Below are positions 1 through 6,379 of a stretch of DNA of 62,772 nt, in pieces (positions within the stretch are counted from its first letter, which is position 1; each line of letters starts with the position of its first letter). The stretch covers positions 1-62,772 of the forward strand of contig CALVDI010000007.1 in assembly GCA_944326225.1 (NCBI GenBank), given 5' to 3'. The translations under genes were made by a program, and so were the position numbers. The DNA is from an uncultured Bacteroidales bacterium (lineage in GTDB: Bacteria > Bacteroidota > Bacteroidia > Bacteroidales > UBA932). Below the pieces are notes generated by a model that was not told the DNA's origin, did no database searches, and saw nothing but the letters and a program-made list of their open reading frames with translations.

Positions 1-15
1 CCTCTTTGTTACCCA

Positions 16-55
16 CACCCAACCCTCTCCCGGGAGAGGGCCAAGTCGCTCCGCT
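16..55 (+). repeat. Dispersed repeat with perfect 18-bp palindrome, copy 1
   Basis: This short stretch contains the perfect palindrome CCCTCTCCCGGGAGAGGG at 23-40. A near copy in inverted orientation lies at 29344-29386, next to the end of uvrA, with the same sequence on both sides of the palindrome, including the segment CCAAGTCGCTCCGCT. The second copy has a few substitutions that spoil the palindrome. It looks like a small dispersed intergenic repeat; no coding function is seen. Confidence 0.7.
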
Positions 56-159
56 CCGTCACCGTCCGCATGCAAGTTATTGCGGCTTTTTCGGTGGGGT
101 GGACATTTGGGCTTAGTCGACAAAAGTAGGATAAAATCTCTGTAAGGGATTGATTTTAA

Positions 160-167
160 TATCTTTG
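160..167 (+). promoter_or_regulatory. -7 promoter box of the IS transposase
   Basis: TATCTTTG matches the Bacteroidetes -7 consensus TAnnTTTG. It sits 17 nt before the ATG at 185, which supports that ATG rather than the GTG at 222 as the natural start. Confidence 0.5.
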
Positions 168-184
168 CGAAGATTATAACTGAT

Positions 185-1109
185 ATGGTTAAAAAAATGC
201 TTTTTCTGTGGGTCAACAAATGTGGTCAGGAATGGCCTGAGAGGCCGCACGCAACGGTATAAATGTAATGACTGCGGACGCCGTTTTGACGGCGGTATCC
301 GCCGTGACAAAACACAGGTGATAACCGATTATGTGGAGGGCAAGCAGACACTGGCGCAGCTTGCTGTCAAGTACGGTGTCAACGAGAAGACTATCCGCCG
401 GGATTTGGAGGGCATGCGTTATGTTCATAAGATAGCAAAGTATAAAGATGTGACCGTTCAGATGGATACCACCTACTGGGGTCGGGACTTCGGGCTGATG
501 GTGATCCGTGATGCCCTGCGTGGCAATATCCTGTGGCACAAATATGTCCGCCATGAAACCATCGCCCAGTATGTGGAGGGAGTTGACTGGCTGAGAAGCA
601 ACGGGTTCAGGATATACGGCGTGGTGATAGACGGGATGAAAGGGCTGCCACAGGCTCTGAAGCCGCTCCGCATACAGATGTGCCAGTTCCACCAGATGCT
701 CATCGTTCGCAGGTATCTCACGCAAGACCCTGAGATAGAGTCCTCCAGGGAGCTGCTGGGGCTGGTGAACGGAATTACGGCGACAGACAAGGAGAGTTTC
801 ATCGGGGCATTCGGCGAGTGGTACGACAAGTACAGGGATGTGGTCAACGAGAGGGTTCATGACGGGAGAATCAAGCGCAGGACACCTCCGTACATGCGTC
901 CCAGACTGCGAAGCGCATATCTGAGCGTCAAGCGCAATATGCCTCTTCTGTGGACTTTCTACGACCATCCGGAGACCGGTCTCCCGAACACCAACAACGC
1001 TCTTGAGGGGTTCTTCTCCGACCTCAAGACAAAGGTCAGGGTTCATGGTGGAATCAGCAAAGAACACAGGAAGAAACTGTTGGACGAATACATCAGAAGA
1101 CATTATTGA
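185..1109 (+). pseudogene. IS256-family transposase, variant zinc-binding type, frameshifted
   Basis: DDE transposase that cuts and moves the surrounding IS. The uninterrupted frame begins only at a GTG (222), but the same frame read upstream to about 195 encodes the first CxxC pair of a zinc ribbon; the second pair (YKCNDCGRRF) lies inside the open frame. An ATG at 185 opens the natural start MVKK, but in another frame. Removing one A from the A7 run at 191-197 joins them into a protein of about 307 residues. Catalytic-core landmarks are D in VQMDTTYWGRDF, D in GVVIDGMKG followed by MCQFHQ, and E in NTNNALEGFF, the Mutator/IS256 pattern. Either the run is an indel that silences the gene, a read error, or a slippery site used for frameshifting. 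Function from the family is secure; activity is not. Confidence 0.8.
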
Positions 1110-1279
1110 TACCGGCACCGCCGCCGGAATATACGACCTCCGGCGACTAAAGTTCAAGCACTGCGCCGAGCTCGTTAGGGAGGCTCGCTCCGTGCTTGAC
1201 TGTTGCCGTTCCATCACCCCAAATGTCCACCCCGCCGCCTATGTGCCGGAACAAAGCATATCGCAGAATCTTTCTGCGT

Positions 1280-1345
1280 GCGCTGTTTCTGTGAGGAGGC
1301 ATGTGTCGGTAGTCGTTTCAATGTAGAGATAACGGAAGCGTCAGG
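1280..1345 (+). pseudogene. Relic fragment of a PPP-type phosphatase gene
   Basis: Immediately right of the IS, about 65 bp resemble codons 76-95 of the intact phosphatase gene at 3514-4185. Read in frame, the relic encodes CFCEEACVGSRFNVEITEA against YFCDEACVGTRFDMEIAEA, 14 of 19 residues identical, with roughly 80 percent nucleotide identity by eye. No start, catalytic motif or flanking gene sequence remains. It appears to be debris from a duplicated or deleted paralogue, possibly damaged by the adjacent IS. Confidence 0.7.
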
Positions 1346-1370
1346 AAAAGGGAGAAAAGCGCCCTTTAAT

Positions 1371-1401
1371 TTTGCATTATGCACAAAAAACATTATGTTT
1401 G
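1371..1401 (+). promoter_or_regulatory. Promoter of the DUF234-type ATPase
   Basis: TTTG (1371-1374) is followed after 19 nt by TATGTTTG (1394-1401), a textbook Bacteroidetes -33/-7 pair. A second -7-like TAATTTTG lies at 1367-1374. The 7-bp inverted repeat ATTATGC/GCATAAT brackets the -7 region. The start codon is at 1422. Confidence 0.65.
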
Positions 1402-1421
1402 CAGCGCATAATAAACTACAT

Positions 1422-2795
1422 ATGGAATTTGTAGACAGAATAGCAGAAACTGCGCGTCTTGAGGCCGCTCTTTCGGGAGAGAAGTCCACATTGGCCGTGA
1501 TGTACGGCCGCAGAAGACTGGGTAAGTCAACACTTATTAAAAGGGTGTTGTCTGAAGGGGATGTTTATTTTCTCGCAGACCGTTCTGAAGGGCGGCATCA
1601 GAGATTGTTGCTGGCAAAAGTAATAGCGCAGGTGTTTCCGGATTTCGACAAACTGACATATCCGGATTGGGAGTCTCTGTTCCGTGCGGTCAATTACCGG
1701 ACAGACAGGCGTTTCACCCTGTGTCTTGATGAGTTTCCGTATATTGTGGCGCAATCTCCGGAAGTGCCGTCCGTACTGCAGAAACTGGTTGATGAAAAGC
1801 AGCTGAAGTATAATTTGGTACTTTGCGGCTCATCGCAGAATATGATGTATGGTTTGTTTCTTGATGCTGCGGCACCTCTTTATGGCAGGGCGGATGAGAT
1901 TATAAGACTCACACCTATACGTTTGCCATATCTTCAGGAGGCATTGAGCCTTGATGCGGTGAGTGCCGTTGAGGAATATTCAGTATGGGGAGGCGTGCCG
2001 CGTTATTGGGAACTGAGGGATAGCAGGGAGTCGTTTGGCGATGCTCTGTGGCACAATATCTTTTCTGTCAATGGTGTGCTTTATGAAGAACCAGTGAAAC
2101 TTTTCCAGGACGATGTAAAGGATATCGTCAAGACTTCGACGATAATGTCGTATGTCGGTGCCGGTGCAAACCGTCTTTCAGAGATTGCAGCACGGTGCGG
2201 TGAGCCTGCAACTAATCTGTCACGTCCATTGAAGAAACTTGTAGATCTTGGATTTTTAGAAAAGGATGTCCCGTACGGGATTGATGAGAAGAATGCAAAG
2301 AAAAGTCTCTACAAGATAGCCGATCCGTTTATGGCATTCTACTATCAGTTTGTGGTTCCGTACCGCTCGTTTATAGAACTTGACCGCCGTCTGCCCATAG
2401 AGCAGGCTTTGAGTGCCCGCTTCCAGGAGTATGTAAGTATGCAGTGGGAAAAACTTTGCAGGGAAGCTGTGACAGGAAATCTTATGGACGGAGTGCTTTA
2501 TGGCAGGGCAAGACGCTGGTGGGGCTCTGTCCTCAATGAGCACGGGAAACCTGAGCAGATCGAGTTCGATGTGATGGCTGAGTCTATGGATAAGAAATGT
2601 CTGCTGGTCGGTGAATGTAAATGGACGGCCCGGGAGAATGGCAGGCGACTTGCCGCAGAACTTCTCCGCAAAGCCGCCCTGCTGCCTTTTACAAAGGATT
2701 ATACAGTTGTGCCGGTGCTTTTCCTCAAAAATGAGCCCACGGATAATTCTGCGAATGTGATGCTGCCGCAAGATGTCATCGGACTGCTGAAATAA
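1422..2795 (+). CDS. AAA ATPase with C-terminal DUF234-like (nuclease-fold) domain
   Basis: A 457-residue ATPase of the archaeal-type AAA family common in Bacteroidales genomes. Walker A is GRRRLGKST (residues 29-37) and Walker B is LCLDEF (100-105). The middle is a winged-helix-like region, and the C-terminus (about 375-405) has an E/D...GECKW pattern that recalls the PD-(D/E)XK-like DUF234 domain. The open frame extends upstream to 1203, but the promoter at 1371-1401 and the typical family N-terminus (MEFVDRIAE) favour the ATG at 1422. Its substrate is unknown; members are often found in accessory regions. It stands alone here between IS and toxin-antitoxin debris, and its codon use looks more AT-rich than the core genes. 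The family call is firm, the role unknown. Confidence 0.8.
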   Translation: MEFVDRIAETARLEAALSGEKSTLAVMYGRRRLGKSTLIKRVLSEGDVYFLADRSEGRHQRLLLAKVIAQVFPDFDKLTYPDWESLFRAVNYRTDRRFTLCLDEFPYIVAQSPEVPSVLQKLVDEKQLKYNLVLCGSSQNMMYGLFLDAAAPLYGRADEIIRLTPIRLPYLQEALSLDAVSAVEEYSVWGGVPRYWELRDSRESFGDALWHNIFSVNGVLYEEPVKLFQDDVKDIVKTSTIMSYVGAGANRLSEIAARCGEPATNLSRPLKKLVDLGFLEKDVPYGIDEKNAKKSLYKIADPFMAFYYQFVVPYRSFIELDRRLPIEQALSARFQEYVSMQWEKLCREAVTGNLMDGVLYGRARRWWGSVLNEHGKPEQIEFDVMAESMDKKCLLVGECKWTARENGRRLAAELLRKAALLPFTKDYTVVPVLFLKNEPTDNSANVMLPQDVIGLLK

Positions 2796-2901
2796 CGCGC
2801 AGCCTGACTGGAAATTTCAGCACGGTATTTTGAGCTGCGTGATATTTTGCTGAATTTGCAGAACTCAAATAAAATAGGAGGAACGACAATATCCGCAGCA
2901 T

Positions 2902-3039
2902 ATGTTGGGAGAACCGCAGGAGGAGTGTATCAGCAAAGAGGAAGTTCTGGAAATGATTGATTCGGGGTTGAATGACGTAAAGGCCGGAAGAACAAGTTCG
3001 GCCAGAGAGGTGTTGGAGGAACTTCGTTATGAATTATAG
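2902..3039 (+). CDS. Small antitoxin-like protein (type II TA relic)
   Basis: A 45-codon frame beginning MLGEPQEECISKEEVLEMID and ending ELRYEL. It is acidic and helical, like the short C-terminal parts of RelB/Phd-class antitoxins, and its stop overlaps the ATG of a basic toxin-like frame (ATGAATTATAG), the usual antitoxin-toxin arrangement. AGGAGG lies at 2877-2882, rather far (about 20 nt) from the ATG, so translation may start elsewhere. The partner is truncated, so the module is probably dead. The antitoxin assignment is inference from size, charge and gene order. Confidence 0.45.
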   Translation: MLGEPQEECISKEEVLEMIDSGLNDVKAGRTSSAREVLEELRYEL

Positions 3040-3112
3040 ACTAGAGGCATCTGCAACGTTTAAACGGAATATCAGGAATCTCAAACGTTATGCTTCAATA
3101 GTTGCTGATTGA
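3029..3112 (+). pseudogene. Truncated RelE/ParE-superfamily toxin
   Basis: Twenty-seven codons, MNYRLEASATFKRNIRNLKR followed by YASIVAD and a stop. The beginning matches the N-terminal strand and helix of RelE/YafQ-type toxins (basic, with an FKRxIRxLKRY-like helix), but such toxins are about 85-100 residues long. The frame runs into a dispersed repeat starting near 3096, whose sequence supplies the stop. The missing two thirds would carry the RNase active site, so the toxin cannot be functional. Confidence 0.55.
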
Positions 3113-3212
3113 TATCTGATTATGATTGAATCAGGTGCCTTATGGGTCAGGTTGAGAGCCGCTGGATGCTTGCGGTCAATGGTCAGGTCGCAATCCCGCC
3201 TGTGCAACATAC
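3096..3212 (+). repeat. Dispersed repeat of about 110 bp, copy 1
   Basis: This segment is found again, inverted, at about 27534-27644. The best-conserved block is GAGAGCCGCTGGATGC followed by TTGCGGTCAATGGTC, and similarity extends on the left to CAATAGTTGCTGATTGA and on the right to GCAACATAC. One copy interrupts the toxin relic and the other overlaps the end of a broken TPR gene. No protein or terminal inverted repeat is evident; it may be a non-autonomous element or a duplication scar. The rest of 3213-3500 holds no supported gene. Confidence 0.7.
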
Positions 3213-3379
3213 GGGGCTTGGTGTCCAGCAGCCAATAACGACCGTCCGGCCCATCTCTCAGCCCCGTTCTATCAATCCAATTCTCCCGGCATCCTCACGT
3301 TGCTTTTTAGTTGTATCGCAACCGCCTGACTGACCGGCTATTGCATTTTGCGTAAAAAGTTAAGTGACGGCTGTAGGGG

Positions 3380-3509
3380 TAACTTTGCGGATAATCATTT
3401 CCTAAGAAATAGATACTTTTGCTATTAATCACTAAGTGCTACATTGTCAGTGCTTTGGTTAAAATACTGCATGGTAGGGTGCAGAATGGTAAAGAATTTA
3501 CTATTTTTG
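3380..3509 (+). promoter_or_regulatory. Three -7-like boxes upstream of the phosphatase gene
   Basis: TAACTTTG (3380-3387), TACTTTTG (3414-3421) and TATTTTTG (3502-3509) all match TAnnTTTG. None has a clear -33 TTTG at the usual spacing. The last box is only 4 nt from the ATG at 3514, so use of it would give an almost leaderless mRNA. Confidence 0.35.
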
Positions 3510-3513
3510 AAAT

Positions 3514-4185
3514 ATGGAAAAGGCGACTATAGCGATAGGCGACGTGCACGGGCTGGACCTGTGGCGGGATGTAGTGGAGGTGCATCCGGAGTGCAGGGTG
3601 GTCTTTCTTGGGGACTATCTGGATCCGTACGGGTATGTCCATAAGGGAAAACTTTTGGACAATCTTCGGGCAATCATGCAGTTGAAGCGGGACAGACCGG
3701 AGGATGTGGTGTTGCTGTTGGGAAATCACGACCTGCACTATTTCTGTGATGAGGCTTGTGTCGGTACTCGCTTTGATATGGAGATAGCGGAGGCGGCCTC
3801 ATGGATGTTCCTGAATAATATTGCCCTGTTCCAGTATGCGTTTCAGGACGGAGAATATCTGTTTACCCATGCCGGGGTGTCGCAGGAGTGGTTCGATAAT
3901 GATTTTCGTGGAGATGCTTCGCGGTCTATTGTGGAACAACTCAATAATCCGGCGGCAGACCAGGTCCCGGCGTTGCTTCGTGTCGGCTATGCCCGTGGTG
4001 GTCATCGCGGTGATACAGGGGGCATATTTTGGGCAGATAAAAGCGAACTGGAAGATCCGCTGCACGGCTTCACCCAGATAGTCGGGCACAGCCGGGTGGA
4101 GGAGGTGACCGAGCGTACCGGCCTGGGCGGCGGCAAGATAGTGTTCTGCGACTGCCTACGCAACGGCCTTTATCTTTATATTTGA
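3514..4185 (+). CDS. PPP-type metallophosphatase (calcineurin-like)
   Basis: A 223-residue cytoplasmic phosphoesterase. The metal-binding motifs appear in order: GDVHG (9-13), GDYLD (33-37), GNHD (70-73), THAG (118-121) and a late GH (IVGHSR). This is the protein phosphatase/diadenosine tetraphosphatase layout; the true substrate cannot be told from sequence and could be phosphoprotein or a dinucleotide. No signal peptide is seen. The next gene begins 4 nt after its stop, so it is probably cotranscribed with the DnaQ-like exonuclease. A relic of a paralogous copy lies at 1280-1345 beside the IS. The family assignment is firm. Confidence 0.85.
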   Translation: MEKATIAIGDVHGLDLWRDVVEVHPECRVVFLGDYLDPYGYVHKGKLLDNLRAIMQLKRDRPEDVVLLLGNHDLHYFCDEACVGTRFDMEIAEAASWMFLNNIALFQYAFQDGEYLFTHAGVSQEWFDNDFRGDASRSIVEQLNNPAADQVPALLRVGYARGGHRGDTGGIFWADKSELEDPLHGFTQIVGHSRVEEVTERTGLGGGKIVFCDCLRNGLYLYI

Positions 4186-4189
4186 GCCC

Positions 4190-4684
4190 ATGAAAGATTT
4201 TGCAGCCATAGATTTCGAGACAGCCAATGAACAGCGTACCAGTGTGTGCAGCGTGGGAGTAGTGGTTGTGCGGGGCGGGGTGATAGCCGACCGTTTCTAC
4301 AGTCTTATCCGGCCTGAGCCGGAGTATTACAGTTACTGGAATACCCGGGTGCACGGCCTTGCCTTGGAGGATACTGCTGATGCGCCGGTATTTCCCTATG
4401 TGTGGGAGAAGGTGGCTCCGCTGATAGAAGGGCTGCCCTTAGTGGCCCACAACAGTCCTTTCGATGAGGGCTGTCTGCGGGCGGTGTTTCAGGTGTACCG
4501 CATGGATTACCCGGAGTATGTTTTTCATTGTACCTGCAGGGCTTCCCGCCGTGTTTTCGGGCCGCAGCTACCGAATCATCAGCTCCAGACCGTTGCAGCC
4601 CGCTGCGGCTACGACCTCAAGCACCACCACCACGCCCTGGCCGACGCCGAGGCATGCGCCGCCATTGCTCAGATGATTTTGTAA
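4190..4684 (+). CDS. DnaQ-like DEDDh 3'-5' exonuclease
   Basis: A 164-residue stand-alone exonuclease. ExoI is IDFET (acidic residues at 8 and 10), ExoII is AHNSPFDEG, and ExoIII is the run HHHHALADAEAC containing the catalytic His and Asp, which gives the DEDDh class seen in the DNA polymerase III epsilon chain and its relatives. It lacks the C-terminal polymerase-binding tail of a full epsilon subunit, so proofreading, DNA repair or nucleic-acid clean-up are all possible. It starts 4 nt after the phosphatase stop. Its own stop codon lies inside the first copy of the 16-bp direct repeat that brackets the following ATPase cassette. Confidence 0.85.
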   Translation: MKDFAAIDFETANEQRTSVCSVGVVVVRGGVIADRFYSLIRPEPEYYSYWNTRVHGLALEDTADAPVFPYVWEKVAPLIEGLPLVAHNSPFDEGCLRAVFQVYRMDYPEYVFHCTCRASRRVFGPQLPNHQLQTVAARCGYDLKHHHHALADAEACAAIAQMIL

Positions 4685-4692
4685 AAGTGTTT
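4677..4692 (+). repeat. 16-bp direct repeat, left copy flanking ATPase cassette
   Basis: TTTTGTAAAAGTGTTT occurs here and, identical and in the same orientation, at 5862-5877. The two copies enclose the ATPase gene, its promoter and the palindrome. The left copy contains the exonuclease stop codon. The arrangement resembles a target duplication or recombination scar. Confidence 0.75.
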
Positions 4693-4697
4693 GATAG

Positions 4698-5768
4698 TTA
4701 TAGATATTGCGAGGTGAGCCAGAGACGGAGTACGGGGTCGGCAATGACGGTACGGCCGTCTATTTTGTCGATGAGTTCTTTGTCCGTAAGGCTTTTCTGG
4801 ATGCGGGCAATGTTGGATTTGGAGCCGAGGTCAAAACGGTCAGTGACTTCCTTGTGCCCGAAGCCGGAATGGATGCCGGAGCAGACTGCCTTGAGGAAAT
4901 TCATCTGGTAGGATGAAAGGGATTCTGTCTGCTGGGTGAATAGAGAGGAGCATTGGTTGAGAAGTTCTTTGACAGCATCTTTCAGATTTTGTTCCGTTGC
5001 ATTGCTCTCAGTCTGCAGCAGGACGTTCCATGCGAGCTGCTGGACGTAGGAAGAGTGATTGTCTACGGTGCTGCAGATCTTTTCGGCAAGTTCTGCTGCA
5101 ATGAATTTCCCCTTTGAGGCGAATCTGGACTGTATGAACGGAATCCATTCACGGGTCGGAATGGGCTTCAGGTATAATGTGTCTCCGAACATGTAAAACG
5201 GCATGCGCCTGCTCTGAAAGATGTTCTCCATCATATGCTTTTTGCTTCCGAAGAGGCAGTATGAGGTGGACTGCTGGTGCTGCCATGAGCCGCGCAGGCG
5301 TTTCTGGACGGTGAGCGAATCTGGGAATTCTCCTATCTGTTGGAATTCGTCTATGCAGATGACGATGTGCGCTCGCTTTTTCCGGGCTATTTTTTCCGGA
5401 AGGGACAATATAGTTTCCGGCTCGATGTCCTTTGGCTTTATTCCCAAGGATATTGAGAATTCCTTGGCAGACTCCAGTGCATGCTCGATTCTTGACGAGG
5501 TTCCTTGTAGTACAGAGGTGGCGAAGCGGGTATAGAAATCGTATTCGTTCCTGCAGTCATAAATGTCCATGTAAATGGTTTTTATGCTGGGCTCTGTAAT
5601 CGAGGAACATACTTTTTTGACCAAGGACGTTTTCCCTATGCGCCTTGGAGATATAAGAATCGTATTTACTCCGTTCTCAAAGTTAGACCTGATTCTTTTG
5701 GTCTCCTGTGTTCTGTCGGTAAAATTGTCACCTTCTACAGATACTCCAAATACGAATGTTTTTTCCAT
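4698..5768 (-). CDS. AAA-family ATPase of a repeat-flanked cassette
   Basis: A 356-residue P-loop ATPase related to the archaeal ATPase/AAA families that are scattered through Bacteroidales. Walker A is SPRRIGKTSL (about 39-48) and Walker B is IVICIDEF. The C-terminal third looks like a winged helix (KEVTDRFDLGSKSNIARIQK), which suggests DNA binding. It starts at ATG 5768 with TACATTTG as -7 box 18 nt upstream. The gene plus its upstream 41-bp palindrome sit between identical 16-bp direct repeats and break up the convergent exonuclease-bcp boundary, which suggests a self-contained accessory unit. The biochemical role is unknown; it belongs to a different subgroup from the ATPase at 1422-2795. 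Confidence 0.8.
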   Translation of the reverse strand: MEKTFVFGVSVEGDNFTDRTQETKRIRSNFENGVNTILISPRRIGKTSLVKKVCSSITEPSIKTIYMDIYDCRNEYDFYTRFATSVLQGTSSRIEHALESAKEFSISLGIKPKDIEPETILSLPEKIARKKRAHIVICIDEFQQIGEFPDSLTVQKRLRGSWQHQQSTSYCLFGSKKHMMENIFQSRRMPFYMFGDTLYLKPIPTREWIPFIQSRFASKGKFIAAELAEKICSTVDNHSSYVQQLAWNVLLQTESNATEQNLKDAVKELLNQCSSLFTQQTESLSSYQMNFLKAVCSGIHSGFGHKEVTDRFDLGSKSNIARIQKSLTDKELIDKIDGRTVIADPVLRLWLTSQYL

Positions 5769-5786
5769 AAATCATTGTTTTGCCGA

Positions 5787-5794
5787 CAAATGTA
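5787..5794 (-). promoter_or_regulatory. -7 box of the cassette ATPase
   Basis: On the minus strand TACATTTG fits TAnnTTTG and is 18 nt upstream of the ATPase ATG. The large palindrome at 5806-5846 starts about 11 nt further upstream, where an activator, repressor or RNA structure could control this promoter. Confidence 0.55.
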
Positions 5795-5805
5795 GTGAAA
5801 ATTGT

Positions 5806-5846
5806 AAAAGTTCACAACTTTGTGGACCACAAAGTTGTGAACTTTT
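5806..5846. promoter_or_regulatory. 41-bp perfect palindrome (operator or bidirectional terminator)
   Basis: The left arm 5806-5825 (AAAAGTTCACAACTTTGTGG) is the exact reverse complement of the right arm 5827-5846 around a single central base. The top strand continues with T residues to 5848. As RNA it would be a 20-bp hairpin with A/U tracts on both sides, so it could terminate bcp transcription; as DNA it lies just upstream of the ATPase promoter and could be an autoregulatory operator. Confidence 0.8.
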
Positions 5847-5861
5847 TTATTGCGGCAGCAC

Positions 5862-5877
5862 TTTTGTAAAAGTGTTT
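5862..5877 (+). repeat. 16-bp direct repeat, right copy flanking ATPase cassette
   Basis: TTTTGTAAAAGTGTTT, identical to 4677-4692. It lies just past the end of bcp, on the far side of the palindrome, so the interval between the repeats is 1,169 bp with one gene. Confidence 0.75.
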
Positions 5878-5890
5878 CGGGCAGCTGGGA

Positions 5891-6337
5891 TTATTTGAGA
5901 ATCTGGGCGGTGTGGTTCTTGGTGTCCACCTTGGAGATGATGTCGGTGATGGTGCCCTGCCCGTCTATGATGTAGGTCTTGCGCAGGGTGCCCATGCTGA
6001 CCTTGCCGTAGTTCTTCTTCTCGCCCCAGGCCTCGTAGGCCTGCAGGATGACCGTGTCAGGATCGGATATCAGGGGGAAGGGCAGGGAGTATTTTTCTAT
6101 GAATTTCCGGTGCGAGGCCACGCTGTCCTTGCTGACTCCCACCACGGCGTAGCCCTGGCTAAGGAATCTTTCATAGTTGTCCCTGAGGTCACAGGCCTCG
6201 GCGGTGCAGCCGGGGGTGCTGTCCTTGGGGTAGAAGTAGAGGACGAGTCTTCGTCCTGCAAAATCACTCAGGCGGATGATGTTGCCGTCCTGGTCCGTGC
6301 CCTCGAAGTACGGGGCTTTGTCTCCTTTCTGAAGCAT
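5891..6337 (-). CDS. bcp: Thioredoxin-dependent peroxiredoxin Bcp/PrxQ
   Basis: A 148-residue cytoplasmic peroxiredoxin that reduces H2O2 and organic peroxides with electrons from thioredoxin. The peroxidatic cysteine is in TPGCT (Cys44) and the resolving cysteine is five residues on (Cys49, EACDL), the spacing of atypical two-Cys PrxQ/Bcp enzymes. Length and the conserved FYPKDSTPGCT core match the family. It is a likely single-gene unit: the upstream WYL gene on the same strand ends 42 bp away, and the large palindrome at 5806-5846 downstream could act as its terminator. For an anaerobe it fits a housekeeping oxidative-stress role. Confidence 0.93.
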   Translation of the reverse strand: MLQKGDKAPYFEGTDQDGNIIRLSDFAGRRLVLYFYPKDSTPGCTAEACDLRDNYERFLSQGYAVVGVSKDSVASHRKFIEKYSLPFPLISDPDTVILQAYEAWGEKKNYGKVSMGTLRKTYIIDGQGTITDIISKVDTKNHTAQILK

Positions 6338-6379
6338 AGTTCTTTAAATTTGATTATACTTAGTCAAATATAGGGAAAA

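Larger units (their letters stand above)
93..1236 (+). mobile_element. IS256-type insertion sequence (variant zinc-binding transposase)
   Basis: About 1.14 kb bounded by 20-bp terminal inverted repeats: GGTGGGGTGGACATTTGGGC at 93-112 and the complement of 1217-1236, GGCGGGGTGGACATTTGGGG, which differ at two positions. The element encloses one transposase gene and about 105 bp of non-coding sequence after it. A -7 box (TATCTTTG, 160-167) lies inside the left end. I see no convincing target duplication outside the repeats, so the ends could be off by a few bases or the duplication has decayed. The right end abuts a fragment of a phosphatase-like gene. Confidence 0.8.

Noticed and set aside
213-1217. 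Long minus-strand open frame over the IS (334 codons)
   Set aside because: It lies opposite the transposase, shows no known domain, and its coding signal is explained by the codon bias of the plus-strand gene.
93-1236. Target-site duplication for the IS
   Set aside because: The eight to ten bases outside both inverted repeats do not match.
3142-3333. 63-codon frame after the toxin relic
   Set aside because: It lies largely in the dispersed repeat; the inverted copy at 27.5 kb does not keep it open.
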